64,000 nucleotides of DNA from Larix kaempferi (GCA_027924585.1 BSBM01000809.1:5601001-5665000); one strand, 5' to 3'; positions 1 to 12,442 are shown, counted from the stretch's first letter. Notes: generated by a model not told the origin, from the letters alone. Numbers and translations are program-made.

Positions 1-120
1 TCCGCGCCCTTCCCATAGTTCAAGGCGCGAAAATACAACATTTTCGCGCTCTGCACATCTTTGTGGGCGCAAAAATTTCAACATTTTTCGCGCTCTGCTC
101 AGTTCTAAAGGCCCAAAAAT
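1..120. repeat. Hairpin-forming GCGC/A-rich repeat at window edge
   Basis: Two related units of about 55 bp are visible. The first holds a perfect 10-bp inverted repeat (GCGCGAAAAT at 25-34, ATTTTCGCGC at 40-49, 5-nt loop). The second (about 66-100) has the same layout with imperfect arms. Both are followed by CGCTCTGC. The array may continue left of the window. It could be the edge of an LTR, but no terminal TG/CA can be fixed. Confidence 0.5.
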
Positions 121-2949
121 ACCTCAACAACCACTTGGTCTTTGGATATTGAATCTCGAAGAGAGTTTTATGGGATAGGGATTCCCTTTGAATCTCATCT
201 CACCCTCCTTCCTTGGTATGATTCAACTCCTTGATCCATCTTTTACTCACCTATATCCATCATTTTCTCCTAGTGGTTGGTCTCCCAAATCCTATAAGGA
301 GGCCATCCATGAGCTATGGGGAGAAATTTTGGAGGCATCAAACCTATGATCTTAGAAGTCTTGCAGAGGTAGCAAAGGAGAGCTTGGAAGGAGATGCGAT
401 CATCTTGGACATCAATGTATAACATTGTATTTTAACTTCTTTGGCTTTCTTAATGATAACTTGGATTATTCTCCCATATTTTGTGTCTCATCATATTGAT
501 GCATGATATGTTGTAAATTGGATCTATATCAATACATATATTTGCTTGGAAGTTTTGGTTCTTTGTCTTGTTCAACAGGTTCAAGCTTTGGAGATCAAAC
601 TTGGAGCTAGAGATAGGAGAACCTTCAGGTTGGAGGTAAGTTTCACTTCTTCCTTTCCTCTCCTATGTCCAATAGTTTATGCATTGTGCTAGATCTTAGA
701 GAATAAGATTACCATTAGTTTTGTTTCTGTCATAGATTAAAATTTTAGAAATTTAGTTTAGTCTGTGAGAGGGTTTAACTATCTGTAGGATGGATTCTCT
801 AACACAATTATCAATGTTTCAAACTATGGACCTAAAGGGAAATATAGGGAAATTTTGTTAGAGGTAAATTTGAGAACCTGATTACTGTAAAAAAATTTGT
901 CAAATCATTTATGCAAATGGTTATATGTAGTTGCATGCTAGAGCCTGAATTTTGACAATATTTATAGTAGCAGTATCAACAGTATAGATTCCTCATTAAA
1001 CAAATGTATTCAAAGATGAATGCAGGAGCCTGATTTTTGTCAAATATTTATTATACTACAATCACTTGCATTAAAGAAAAAGTCATGTTTACCTTCCAAC
1101 TGCAAATTTAAAAGTTGAAGTCATAACCCATGGTATAGAGGAAAAATATATATCGATAAATCAGCTTAAGCCCCCGATGAGGAATCTGCTATGACTATCC
1201 CTAGGCAGTTGGCACCATCCTAATGCCTAACATCTGATTGTAGGGAAGCAGTCTCAGATAATCTGAATGGATGATGATACATAGTTTGTTCTTTTAATCA
1301 AACCTTCTCACCATGGATGCTTGCCATCAACAACATTAAATCGAAAAAAACACAGTTCAAACATACCTTAACTGAACACTCTCCAGTCTAGATGATCCAG
1401 GGTTGCGAAGGATCATTCCTTGCATAATTTTGATTGTCCAAAGGAAACATAACTGCACGTAACAGTTGTCCAAATCCATGGTTGGTCCCCTCATAGTAGA
1501 TATTTTATTTTTTTGTTCTAAACTACTTATCTTTGAGTGAATTTCAGGAGATAGGGACAAATATAAATGGACAAAATTCCATTGATGAGGTAGAAAGTTT
1601 GAGGAAAATCAAAGTTCATAATTTTTGAAGACAACTCATTCTAAAAATCCTATATTCAAAAATCTAAATTTATTGTTTTATATAGGAAAATGCATTGTTA
1701 CTTCGGTTCAAGCACTTAGTAAGGATTCGATTGTGACCTTTCCTTGACACCATTGAAATGTCCATATTTTGATGGTAAGGAATAAGTATGAATGATTGGA
1801 ATTTCTAATTATGTATAATGTTTTTTTTCTCAAGATATTTCCTCCAAACTGTCAGTGTTCACCATGGATGCATTTATCACTTAATGATCAAAGTAAAAAA
1901 TTGCAAAATTACAGATATAGTTAAACTGGACCTTAATTGAGCACCCTCCAACCTAGATGGCTGCTTTAGAGTTGCAAAGGATCAATGCTTGCATCATTTT
2001 GAGTGCTTGAAGGAAAAAATACCACACAAAAATATTCTGAATTCCATGTCTGATCCTTCTCATGGTTATTAAAAGACCAGAATTGCATGTAGCCTATAAA
2101 GTCGAAAAAGACCAACCATAAAAAATATAATAAAGGGTTTGTGAACCCTAGGTCTAAACAGTGGAAACCATACATCAAAAAACAAAGTTTATAGTGAATA
2201 AAAAGCACTAATGTTAAAAAAAATGGTATGGGACCAATAATATATCTAGAGAAACTCTTGCATCAATATACTTATGCCATACTTATAGAGAACACATATA
2301 TTACAATTCTACTCCAAAAAAAATGAAGCCTGGACCAAAACTTGTGAAATATTTTGTAACCTAGTCTGATCCTTGTGCACCCATACCTGAATCATGTGTC
2401 AGATATCTTCAACGCATCAACAAAAAGAAATGTTGTAGCTGCAATCTACCCCATATCCAAACATAGAGACACAATATATATGTGGATTCAATGAGAGACT
2501 TGAATCCTTGAGGAAACATAAATAGTAGTTAAACTACCAAGCTCGTCACTATAATATATTATATGCTTAGGCAATAAGATAATCATTGATCCACAACTTT
2601 ATCCGCCCAACTACAATGATAAAAGACCAGCTGTAGAATTGTCTTCAATAATGAACGACCGGAAGACAAGGATGGATTACTTTGGAACAATTGTATATTA
2701 TACTATGAATAATAAAGCTTAAACTTACATTCACATTATTCAAAACTATATCTTAAATCATGCGATATATCAATCTATTTTCCTAGTGGAAGATACTTAC
2801 TAGATTTCATCTGTTTCCATACATCATAAATAACATTCCAATCTACCTCATTCAAAGCATGAGGTGCAGAGAGAGAGAGAGAGAAACATTAACATATCCA
2901 ATGTTTATAAAGAATTTCTTGATCTATCATCATTTTTTATCTAACTTAA
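121..2949. other. Intergenic stretch without a supportable gene
   Basis: AT-rich sequence with only short open frames and no recognisable protein family. It contains a diverged duplication (listed separately) and a short AG/GA microsatellite at 2868-2884. A short plus-strand frame near 231-422 shows no recognisable domain and is not called as a gene. Confidence 0.6.
1310..2060. repeat. Diverged direct duplication (about 1310-1510 and 1857-2060)
   Basis: Two segments about 550 bp apart share an ordered series of matches: CACCATGGATGC, then ACCTTAA.TGA.CAC.CTCCA, CTAGATG, GTTGC.AAGGATCA and TTGCAT.ATTTTGA, with many substitutions and small indels. They are old copies of one unit, of unknown identity. 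Confidence 0.5.
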
Positions 2950-4770
2950 TTATGAGAATCCTCTTTCACATACTGTTGTGCTAGCTAGAATAACAAGAAT
3001 AATTTGCCATAGTTGCATCAAACATGGAAATCCTTCAAACCACTCATGTTCAACTCCACATAGATCCCATGCTCCAAACATATGTTTTTTTGGGTATGAT
3101 CTATAAATAGTACATATAAATTCATGAATTTCACCGAAACATTTAACACTATCCACAATAGGTGAGTCCCCAACACTAAATTTCTCACATAAGCATGTTA
3201 ACCATCTTCTTGTTTGAGAGTCTCTGTCATCCATATCCTGATAATAATTACAAGGACTAAAAAACTTAACTGCATTAAATTTAGGTAAATCTGTGAACCT
3301 CCCATTTAGAGAGTCAATCACCTTAATTACAAACCTTTTCCCAAGATAATGCAATCATCTAGTGTCCCCAATATTTGTGCCTTGGGAAATCTTTCAAACC
3401 TCAATGCATGTACATGTACCATACCTATGCAATTTGCAAATTCAAGAGTTCCTTGTTGCAGTTTACTTAAAAAAGATGACATGTGCATTATACCTACCCC
3501 AAATGTGCCTCTTAAAAATCACTTATGAAACAAGCTAAATTTGGTAACATCAAGTAGTTCCAATGGATGTAATATCAACATGATCTTCTTGGAACTTTTG
3601 ATTCAGGTTATTTAACTCAATAAGGACATCTGCAAATAAATGAATGCAAAATTGCACTTGAAATAATGTGGCAAGCTCATACATTTTTTTCTCCCATAAC
3701 TCCCAGTCTCTTAACAAAGCAGGCATGAGCTTCACAAGTCTTTCAATAACTTTTCCTTTAGAGAGCCACCTAATGTGATGAATTTGTAACACCTATAACC
3801 TCATGATTTGAAATGAATCCATGAGCTCTTTCAATTCTCCATGTCTTTTGGCAGACTTCCCAAGCCATGAATAAACTTTGTCTGAAAACTTGTCAATATC
3901 TTATAGCTCTGGAAAATAAGATGAAGCATCATTTGCTGCTAATGCTTCTCGATGAGATATACAGTGGATATCTATTAAATGAGGAGCATGTCAACAAAGC
4001 TTAGTAGATAAACCTTCACGAATACCCTTCATTTTTGAAGCCCCATTAGAACCAATCCAACTAGCTTTGTTAATGATAGATCAATTTATGCTAAAAGAGA
4101 TATAACAATGTCATGCATGGACTGTGATGTGACATCTCTAATTTGAAGCAATTGTATGAATTTTTTAACACATTGGTATCTTCCTTCATTTGTCAAATAT
4201 GTAATATAAATGATCGAATGTTGCACCATAGTCCGATTAGTACTTTCATCAATGAAATTGAGTAAAATGGGCTGTTGGAAATTTCATCTTTTAACTTTTT
4301 CCAATATATTTCTTTGGCATCTTGTAAAAACTCTTTTCCAGATGTTGTGTTTGTATATGTTGAGTATTCATCTGTTAAAGGCATGTGAGGAGTGTTTTTA
4401 TACATATTCAAGTCATAGATTGACTTATATACTTCTAATGGTAAATCATGTATTGCAACAAAATACATGTTTTCAATTACTGATATAATTCTCTCCTTCT
4501 CCGCATCTATCATTAGCTTTACGTGTTTAGTAATAGGAAGAGTACTATGTTTGCTTTTTCCATCTAAAAGTTGCAACGCAAATTTATGAGCCTTTGATTT
4601 TGCATGGACGTTTAGACCATTGACTTAAAGAGTAGTACTTCCATGTTTAGCAAATGGAGTTTCTCTTTTAAATTTTACACGCCATAAACACTTAATCCTT
4701 TGAACACCGCCAAGGTCTTTATAACATAATCCCATGTAAATCTTGTCTTCCATTTGGAATTGAATGATTT
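2950..4770 (-). pseudogene. Decayed hAT-type transposase (ZNF862/KIAA1586-like)
   Basis: Three broken minus-strand pieces occur in the correct order. About 4770-4193 is the N-terminal part, with motifs such as HAKSKAHKFALQLLDGK and an ITKHVKLMIDAEKE stretch typical of TTF-finger/DUF4371 hAT proteins. 3792-3550 is the middle, with IRWLSKGKVIERL. 3354-2950 is the C-terminal part, ending in the hAT dimerisation signature ASTTVCERGFS, followed at once by a stop. Intact members would catalyse cut-and-paste transposition in the nucleus. Frameshifts and stops separate the pieces, and the catalytic acidic residues cannot be placed. No terminal inverted repeats or 8-bp target duplications were found, so the element borders are unknown. 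The family assignment rests on motif recognition only. Confidence 0.75.
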
Positions 4771-5830
4771 TTTGGGGCTATTTGATGTTGGTTCCTCTTC
4801 AAGAAGTTTTGCACTATCTAATTCATGGTCTTCAAGTGGTTGATCATAAAATTCATTTTCATGATGGCATGGTTGATTAGAGCATTGAGGAATACCAAAT
4901 GCATAAGAAAGTGAAAGTTGTTTTTTTGTATTTCTTAGGACGACTAAGAGGTAACATTTCTCAATAATTTATCCTTGTATTCAATCAATGAAATGCGAAA
5001 ATATCAAAATAAAAATTAATGATAGACATTAATTTGGGAATTATCCAATACAAAATATTATAGACGAGATGAAACCTTTTAGGTCTTTGAGTAAAATCTA
5101 TAACTTAAGAGCTAATACTCCTCTAATGCAAGGAAACCTGTAACAGTCCAAGGGACCAATCAGTTTTGCCATCTTAAAAAAACCAACAAAATCTTGATCT
5201 AAACTAATACTCTATTGCCATTTCTTCTTATATGCAAGAGCTAAATTAGATGATTAAGTTTGTGAATGTCATCTTAATATATTGTTCCCATCTAACAATA
5301 TTGCTTAAACTTGTGACTGGTCAGTCCTTTACATTACCAAACAATGTTGATTATTATTAGAGTCGTAAATATTAGGATGTTTCCAGCTTCTTGTCTCAAT
5401 GGATTGGTATGGATTAACGGACATCACTACAAACAATATTATTTTTGTGTTTCCAATTTATTTTCTCTAACGAAGATTCATTAATAATCTATCTCCTCTT
5501 CTATCTCTTTTTCTATCATTCCATTTGGTAAGAGTTTGCAGTTCCACCATCATGGGAGTTATTTTTCATCATTGTAGAAATATACCCTTCAGTTTTTGGT
5601 TTTCTTTATCAACACCCAAATCTTTCAAAAAAATTATAAAATAAGCGGATCAATTTGTATTTTGTTGAATTCTTGTATAAATCACATAAATATTAAAGAA
5701 TTGCTTCTCTTCTTTTCCATGTATTTTTTTTTTTTTTTTATCATTCACGGGACAATGCAAAAATCCCTAGCTTCCCTCTCAACTTTGTCTCACACTCTAG
5801 TTAACTAGATAATTTTTTTCATCCCACTCA
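4771..5830. other. Intergenic, no recognisable gene
   Basis: AT-rich sequence with homopolymer runs (T run near 5727-5741). No coding signature or RNA gene was seen. Part of it could belong to the adjacent hAT relic. Confidence 0.5.
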
Positions 5831-6056
5831 AATTAACCAGGCATAAAAGCTTGACTAAAACTACTCTATTTCTACAGAGAGATTGTATGTATTTGAATGA
5901 TTTTAACCCCTACGAGGAAGTATCATGCCTATTTTGTCACTCTAATTAACCAAACATAAAAGCTTGACTAAAACTACTCTATTTCTACAGAGATATTTTA
6001 TGTATTTGAACGATTTAAACCCCTATGAGGAAGTATCGTGCCCGTTCTATCAATTT
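5831..6056. repeat. 113-bp tandem duplication
   Basis: The unit beginning AATTAACCA..CATAAAAGCTTG is present twice (5831-5943 and 5944-6056) with a small number of substitutions. Both copies end near GAGGAAGTATC.TGCC. It is a local direct duplication with no coding content. Confidence 0.8.
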
Positions 6057-6658
6057 ATAAAACCAGTGGACCCAACTCAATTGGGTAGACTAGGGTAAAT
6101 TCAAGATGTCATAGATGTCAATTATGAAGGGGGGTAGAAATTCAATTCAACAATACACCCTCATGATCAAGCTTTTACCAGCAATGAGATGTCCCTTTCA
6201 AGATTTGGGAGGAAAAAGTCTTAATAATAAATATCCCTTCAAAAAACTACATAAGACCCATATCTCCATATGAATATAATTCAATTTATGCATTTTTGGA
6301 ATGGATTGCCATTCAAAGCTTTATTATTTTTAAAAACAAATTTATGTGATGAAATTTGAAATCAGATTGTGCAAAGACAAAGGTTGTAATTGATGGTCGA
6401 AAGCATGAGGAGTTGATATGATTCCTCTTCATTTGAAAGACTGTGAAGGGTAATTCACATTCAAAAAATGAATGACGGACTGGTATTTGAAACAGAAAAT
6501 GGTTAACTCACCTTCCAAGCAATAAAAAAGAGTGGGTATGATGGGATCCCATCACATGCATCAACACTGACAAACGTAAACATAACAGCTGGATGTCTTA
6601 AGGTCTCAAGTTTCAACAACTCTTGCATGAACATGAAAGCTCAGGTGGTGGAAGCATG

Positions 6659-6663
6659 ACCTC
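6659..6663. repeat. Target-site duplication ACCTC (left copy)
   Basis: Identical to 13225-13229 on the other side of the gypsy element. A 5-bp duplication is usual for LTR retrotransposon integration. Confidence 0.85.
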
Positions 6664-7386
6664 TGTTGACGCAACGTTTATCGATAGGGGTTCACTTCGC
6701 ACTGTCGCCAACAAACTATCAACCCAAACTCCCTTATACACCGGCTTGGAAAGGTGTGACCCTTCCCAGCAACACTTGCGGAGCAAGTACAGTCTCACCC
6801 GAGATGGATAAGGGGGCTGCTGGAACCAAATTTCTACAGTGATGTAGAGGATATGCACACATTACCTTTGCACTAACCGAATATTATAACATTCACAACA
6901 TACTATTAACCTATCATTCGTAGAGCTCAACAAACATTCATAACAAATTTGACATACTTATTCAAATTAACAGTACTTCCTACAACATTTTCACATCAGC
7001 CAATATTCTAAACATTCACATAACCCATTTCACATTCATCATCACATCATTGCATAAAGACAAAGTTTACATCATAACCGAACATCCTCATTCATTCACC
7101 AATCCTGTGGAATGAACCTCGTAGAAACCGTAAATACATCATGTTGCGGATACCAAACAAAACCCAAGAGATAGAATCAATCATTCCCAACTTCGATTCC
7201 CTTAGGCTTAAGATCCTACTCTATTTATATGCTTTTATCTTATTACAAAATGGCCCACATGATTGACTTGACTAATCTAACAATTCTTGTGCTCCCGTGA
7301 ATACCGCGAATGATCCTTCTTTCGCGGAATGACCCTTTCGCACCTGTCGGCTTTTGCACTTCCTGCGGATCTATCCCGTGCCAACA
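6664..7386 (-). repeat. 3' LTR of the gypsy element
   Basis: 723 bp, starting TGTTGACG and ending GTGCCAACA on the plus strand. It matches the 5' LTR apart from scattered substitutions and one 16-bp indel, which accounts exactly for the length difference (723 against 739). Many differences are C/T or G/A, as expected from decay of methylated cytosines. Confidence 0.9.
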
Positions 7387-8466
7387 GGCCCCCAACACAA
7401 ACTTGTGGCTCGTCCCGAGCCACATCAGCTGGACACTGTTGGTTTGTACCCATCCTTCATTGTGTTTTGTTTCTGAAACTGTTCTTTCCGTCTGGAGCTT
7501 GCTGTTGTGTACTTCTCATCTTCATCCGTCGATCTTTGGTTCGTTGTCATGTACTTCTTGAACGCGTCCTCCAGTCTCTGGAAGCCTTCATCATCTACCT
7601 CTTCGGAGTTTGTTGGTTCGTTCCACGTTCGTTCCAGACTTGGGAGAAAGTCATCGACGTTGCCAACGTGAGAAACAGGACGACTGCTCCGGCACATTTG
7701 TTTCACACCTTGTATTGCTTCCTACCGGGGTCAGGAGGGCTGCCACCCCTGTCATTCTAGTGGTTACCGGGACCACGAAGCTTCGAACTACTACCACATG
7801 CCTAGACATCTTGGATGAAACTTTGCCTCTGTGACACCCGAGTGCCCACGCCTCTTCCTACTCAAGGCGCTCATGCACACTCGTCGTTCGGGCCCACAAC
7901 GCACCTTGTGTGCTATCACACGAAATGAAATGGATCATTTCCACAGCCTCCTTGGAATTCCTAACTTATCCAATTACTTGACCTACTCGCAGCATGTATT
8001 TCTCACGTCTGGTAAATACCTCTTTGCTTTGCTAGCCGCTGGTGCCTGTATTTTTGCATTTCCATCTTCCGGGACGCCTGCCTCGGAAATCATTTGCAAA
8101 TCCGTTCACCTAAGGTGTTGATTTTGTCATCATTTGTTTCTTGCGTGTTGAGACTAGACTTCCTTTGTGCGTAATGGCAACCATACTTCTCCTTCATGTC
8201 AAAATGTGGGAACCGTCATCCGTGGTGCCACCGGCCATACTGCCACGATGTGTTGCCTTATGCCAAACGTGCTTGACCCGGGCTAGCTAACAATCATACC
8301 CACCAAAATATTTATCGACTGAGAAAGTCCCATCTGCTAACGATCTGTAATGATAGCTGTCGCAACACAAACCCCAAATCGTGACGCGACCACTCCCACT
8401 TGTACATTCTCTTCCGGTTGGTGCGTCGTCCTGCCACCTAGCATCCTGCATTTTTTTTTTCGGTCC
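7387..8466 (-). other. Gypsy 3' region between integrase and 3' LTR
   Basis: About 1.1 kb lies between the end of integrase and the 3' LTR. A weak purine run (GTTGGGGGCC on the minus strand, 7387-7396) abuts the LTR and may be the polypurine tract. The only sizeable sense frame, at 7706-7425 (93 codons), is hydrophilic and charged, with no signal peptide, transmembrane segment or known domain. There is no support for an envelope-like gene. Confidence 0.5.
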
Positions 8467-9640
8467 TCATCCACTCTGCGTCGGATCATGGTGATAGGGC
8501 TTCAACCTATTCCCATTGACTAATTTAGGTAACAGTACTCCATCCAAACTCTGTAACTGTACTACGCCTCCGTTGGTGACAAAAGTGATAACATATGGTC
8601 CCAACCAGTGCATTTGCAACTTATCAGGGTGTTTCGCAAACTTACTATCATACAACAGAATTGTATCACCGTTCTGAAAGTGCTTCGACTTAACGTGGTG
8701 ATCGTGCCATGCCTTCTGGCGACCTTTTTCCACTTTATGATGGAACCCTGCGATGAATCAATCTTCGTCAAGCTGTATTAGTTGTGTCAATCATTCCTCC
8801 AGCACGCCATCGTCGCTCATCCCTGTTGCTGTTGCGATGTGCAAGCTCGATACTATGTATTCCATCGGCATAACTGCTTCCTGGCCGTAAAAGATCTTAA
8901 ATGGGGTCTGGCCAGTCAGTCGCTTGCATGTAGTGTGATATGCCCAAAGGACCGTTGGTATTTTTAGGTCCTAGTCGTCGCGGTTCACATTGCACACCTT
9001 GGTGAGAGCATGCTCCAATATCTTATTGAACGCCTCAACCGTCCCATTTTCCTGAGGGTGGTAAGGTGTACTCTTCTTGTACTGGATCTAAAACTCTTCT
9101 GTCATCACAGGAATTGTTTGGTTGACAAAGTGCGTCCCTTGGTCTCTTAATAATACTTTTGGGTAACCGAACCTTGTGACCACATTGTCAAATAGGAATC
9201 GTGCTGTAGTCGCAGTAGAACAATCTCTCACTGGTGCAGCTTCCGCCCAACGTGTCAAGTAGTCTGTCGCAGTGATGATGTAACGCGACCATGTTCTCTT
9301 CCCAGGTGGGTTGATGGGTCCCACAAAATCAACGGCCCATTTGTTGAAGGCCTGCAGCGTTACTTGTGGTACTAGTGGTATTTCGTCTCGACGTGAGGGC
9401 TTCCCGGTTCGTTGGCATGTGTCACAACTCTTGGCATTGTCCGCGACATCTCCATGCAAGGTTGGCCACCATAGCCCTGCTCGAAGGATCTTCCTAGCAG
9501 TTGCTCGTCCACCATAATGTCCCCCCGCAATTCCGTCATGAGCTTTCGATAGAATCTGTTCCTGTTCATGCGGAAGGACGTATCGTCGCAGAATCTCATC
9601 CGGGCCCATTTTATATATTTCTCCTGCAATTAACTGGAAA
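8467..9640 (-). pseudogene. Gypsy integrase (pol C-terminal part)
   Basis: Integrase inserts the cDNA into chromosomes. On the minus strand from about 9640, the zinc-binding H2C2 region comes first (GGHYGG then CDTCQRTGK). The catalytic core follows, with [12 protein letters not shown] (first Asp), [10 protein letters not shown] (second Asp) and [13 protein letters not shown] (catalytic Glu, near 8990-9050). The C-terminal module has LGPYVI and VNGNRLKPYHHD and ends in a stop at 8467. All three catalytic acidic residues are visible. In-frame stops near 9088, 8965, 8790 and 8760 break the frame. The C-terminal LGPY motif fits the gypsy GPY/F module; no chromodomain is seen. Confidence 0.88.
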
Positions 9641-9779
9641 TATGCAGTTTGGATAACTAACTACTTCTTTTGGCTGGTAGTGAACTCGGCTGGCGCCTCC
9701 CTTATCGCCAAAAATTGAATGATTTGTTCATAGTGGTTATCAACCATGCCAATCCTAAAAAACTGAGCGTCCAGTAATC

Positions 9780-10245
9780 CTTCATTGATGCTCCTTGGTT
9801 CTTCCCCTGATTCTATTTGTGAGAGATGATCAAGTCTCGCGCGTTCAATCGTCCCGACTTTACGATAATCTCAAAATCAAACTCCTAAAACAGCAATAGC
9901 CAGCGACAGATCTTCCCCCCCAACACAGGCTTGTTCACCAAGTATTTCAGCGCGGAATGATCTGTGAACATCTTGAAGTGGTCCCCTAAGAGGTAATGTC
10001 AGAATTTATGCAAAGCATAGACCATCCCCAGCCCTTCTCGCTCGGTGGTCATATAGTTCTTCTCCACAGTAGACAATTTTCTACTTGTGAATGTTATCGG
10101 GTGGTCAATGTCGTCAGTTCTTGGTTGGGCCAAGATAACGCCAAGTGCGACTGATGACGCATCAACGTGTACGTGAAATTCCTTCGTCTAATCCGAAAAT
10201 GCGAGGATTGGTGTTGCGACCATCTTCTCTTTCAATATGTCCAAG
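9780..10245 (-). pseudogene. Gypsy RNase H domain relic
   Basis: The minus-strand translation contains the gypsy RNase H series: HVHVDASSVALG, ITFTSRKLSTVEKNY, TTEREGLGMVYALHKF, YLLGDHFKMFTDHSALKYL and VNKPVL. Acidic positions in VDAS, TERE and TDHS are present. At least three in-frame stops interrupt it, and the frame is disturbed near the GGKICRW stretch. No RT palm motif (YxDD) lies upstream; gag-tail sequence lies there instead, so the RT was deleted. The domain would have degraded the RNA strand of the RNA/DNA hybrid during reverse transcription. Confidence 0.85.
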
Positions 10246-10575
10246 CTGAAGCCAATGGTAAGCTGTTCCCAAGATGTCGTCCCACGTCGCATTTCTGCTG
10301 CGACATACCAGCTCCGCGGTACCTCATTCAACGTGTGTACAAATGCATGTACCCACTCCTATTGGACCTCTTCCCCATCCAACACCTCCTCTGTGTCTCA
10401 TACCTGCACCTCGGCCTCCGCGGAATCCTCCACCGAAACCTCTACATGGTGGTCCATATTGTTGATACTATGGTTGCTGATATTGTCGTTACCCATACTG
10501 CGGCTGGCCATACAGTGGTGGTGGATACTGCGGGTGCCCATACTGCGGCTGCCCGTATTGCCCCTGGTCATATTG

Positions 10576-11472
10576 TCATGGTTGGTTAAACTGCGGTTGG
10601 CTATACTGCGATTGCTGCTGCACCACCGGTGGTTCTTCCCCCTTCATAAAATACGTGTCAGCTGTCCGATCTTGCAGCAGGTCATAGGCCCTGCAGTCCT
10701 TCTCATCATGGCCAACCGATCGGCAAAACTTGCAGTATAGGTTTGCTGGCTTTGATACCATCTTTTGCAGATATACATATTCCTCCGGTCGATGCCCTCT
10801 GGTCTGGCAGACAGTACACCATGGCATGCCTCCTTGGCGAAGGGGGTTTGGTGCCCCTAACTGCAAATACTCACAGAATTCTAGGCAATTATCCTTATGG
10901 TGCCCCTCACTTCTGCATTTGGTGCACCATATGTCTCTGCGGGTTTCCTTTCCCTTTTTCATATCCTCCAATTGAAGTGTTAAGTTGGCCAACTGCGCCT
11001 GAACTCTGTCCATTCCTATCCCTGTTTCACTGATTGGTGAAGCCTCCAGCTTCATCGCGATTTCTAATGCTTCTTCCTGTGTCGCAACCTTTTGTTGCAT
11101 TAGTGGTCCTCGGATATGCGGTACCAGGCCTGCGATGAACCATTCTTTGTGTTGCAACTCATTTATCGGGAAACTCACTTTTGCTATTAGCGTCTTGTAC
11201 CGCTGATCGAATTCCCACACCGACTCATTCGGGAATTGCTTAATCTCCTTAAGCTCAGTGACATATTGTGACTCAGATTTTGTTTTTTTAAATTTATCAA
11301 TCATCGTCGTTTTGACTTGCGCCAATGTTTTGGCTGCTGTTCCCACTGGAACCTTTACAAACTTCATGTACCAGTCTAACGCTCGACTTGTAAGGGTCGT
11401 CGCTAACTGTCCCATCTTTATAGTGTTGTCCTGAACCTGCTTCACAGTCCAGACTGCTTTTATATAAACCAA
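10576..11472 (-). pseudogene. Gypsy Gag with zinc knuckles
   Basis: This 298-codon frame encodes the capsid/nucleocapsid portion of Gag. A retrotransposon-gag region (LTSRALDWYMKF, WEFDQRYKTLIAKV, EWFIAGLVPHIRGPL) precedes three spaced zinc-knuckle motifs. The first (WCTKCRSEGHHKDNC) and third (YCKFCRSVGHDEKDC) fit CX2CX4HX4C. The middle one (WCTVCQTRGHRPEEY) has lost its last Cys. After a stop at 10576 the same frame continues as a Gln/Tyr/Gly/Pro-rich tail (QYGQPQYG-type repeats) to about 10330. The N-terminal part lies in another frame at 11894-11460, so a frameshift near 11465 splits the gene. Confidence 0.85.
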
Positions 11473-11894
11473 TATTGTTCGGGATCCTCGGTCCCGCTCC
11501 CCTGAAATGTGGGCATATTTGCCTCTTCTGCCATCCTAACGTTGCTAGTATTGTTGTTTATTGAAGCGCTACTCTTGCTGTTGCACGTAGGGCAACTCTG
11601 CGAGTAGTTTGGATTTCTTCCTATAAAATTCGGAGTAGTGTGCGCGGTTGAAGGTACGTGGTAACTTACGATCTGACCTCCTTTTTCCTCTGGGGTAGCC
11701 TGGTTGATGTCTCCTTTGCAATAAGGTCGCTTCCTCCCTTGTGGTCCTGTTTCGCAGTTCTCTATTTTGGTCCTCTCAGGAGACTCTCTCTCAGTCCTCC
11801 TCTTCTTCTCAGGACACCGGAATATTGCTCCACTCCTCAAGGTACCACACTCTTTGTTAGCTTCCCTTAGAAATTCATCGTCGCTCATGTCCAT
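11460..11894 (-). pseudogene. Gypsy Gag N-terminal portion
   Basis: 144 codons, hydrophilic at the start (MDMSDDEFLREANKE) and ending in FQGSGTEDPEQYWFI. That ending is the usual entry to the retrotransposon-gag domain, and the domain resumes in the next frame after a small frameshift. The short overlap with the following frame and the continuity of meaning support one ancestral gene. Confidence 0.7.
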
Positions 11895-12019
11895 CTACCA
11901 CATCTTTCCCTCAGACTCGCATTTACGCGATACCTTCGCCCTCCGCACACCGATTCTTCTACTCGTCAGAAGACATCCTCAATATTCCTTTTTCGCAGAC
12001 AAGCACTTTAATCCATAAT

Positions 12020-12442
12020 TTTAATGATGACAAGAATCTTCCTCTTGCCCCCCTGAAAAAAGTTTCTTTCGGCGTCACTATATGACTTGATAGTATCTAC
12101 CGTGAACTCAGTTACGTACCCTTCGAGGATACTGTCTACCCAAAAATCAATAGCTCACAATACCTTGTTATCAACTTGTTTTAGTTATCGCACCAACTCC
12201 GGGGTCCAACAATCAGGTTCAGTCTACTGGCAGTAGTTCTTTCGGAACGTCAGTTGTTGTAGCCACTCATGTACCAACATCGGGAATTCACAGAAGAATA
12301 TTTCATGGATATCTGAATAAATGTATATTTCTAACCAACTGGTTGTTGTCTGTTTAGGGTCTCGCTTCTCGCTTTCTGCGAATTCCTCCGCCTTCTTGTC
12401 GAACCACTCTTGGATTTCTGGTTTTGTCGGGTGCCACAACAT
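12020..12442 (-). pseudogene. Possible upstream coding relic in gypsy leader
   Basis: A minus-strand frame between the PBS and gag reads through as a fairly long peptide with a few stops (start MLWHPTKPEIQEWFDKKAEEF). It may be the extreme N-terminus of Gag or an extra leader frame. No domain is recognised. Confidence 0.35.

Noticed and set aside
7425-7706. Envelope-like gene in the gypsy 3' region
   Set aside because: The 93-codon sense frame is hydrophilic without signal peptide or transmembrane segment, and is too short.
7310-8121. Plus-strand frames of 83-143 codons in the gypsy 3' LTR and 3' region
   Set aside because: Antisense to the element, overlapping one another in different frames, with no recognisable domain.
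10167-11033. Plus-strand frames over gypsy gag (up to 167 codons)
   Set aside because: Shadows of gag; their Ser/Thr/Leu-rich composition is the reverse complement of the Gln/Tyr/Gly-rich tail.
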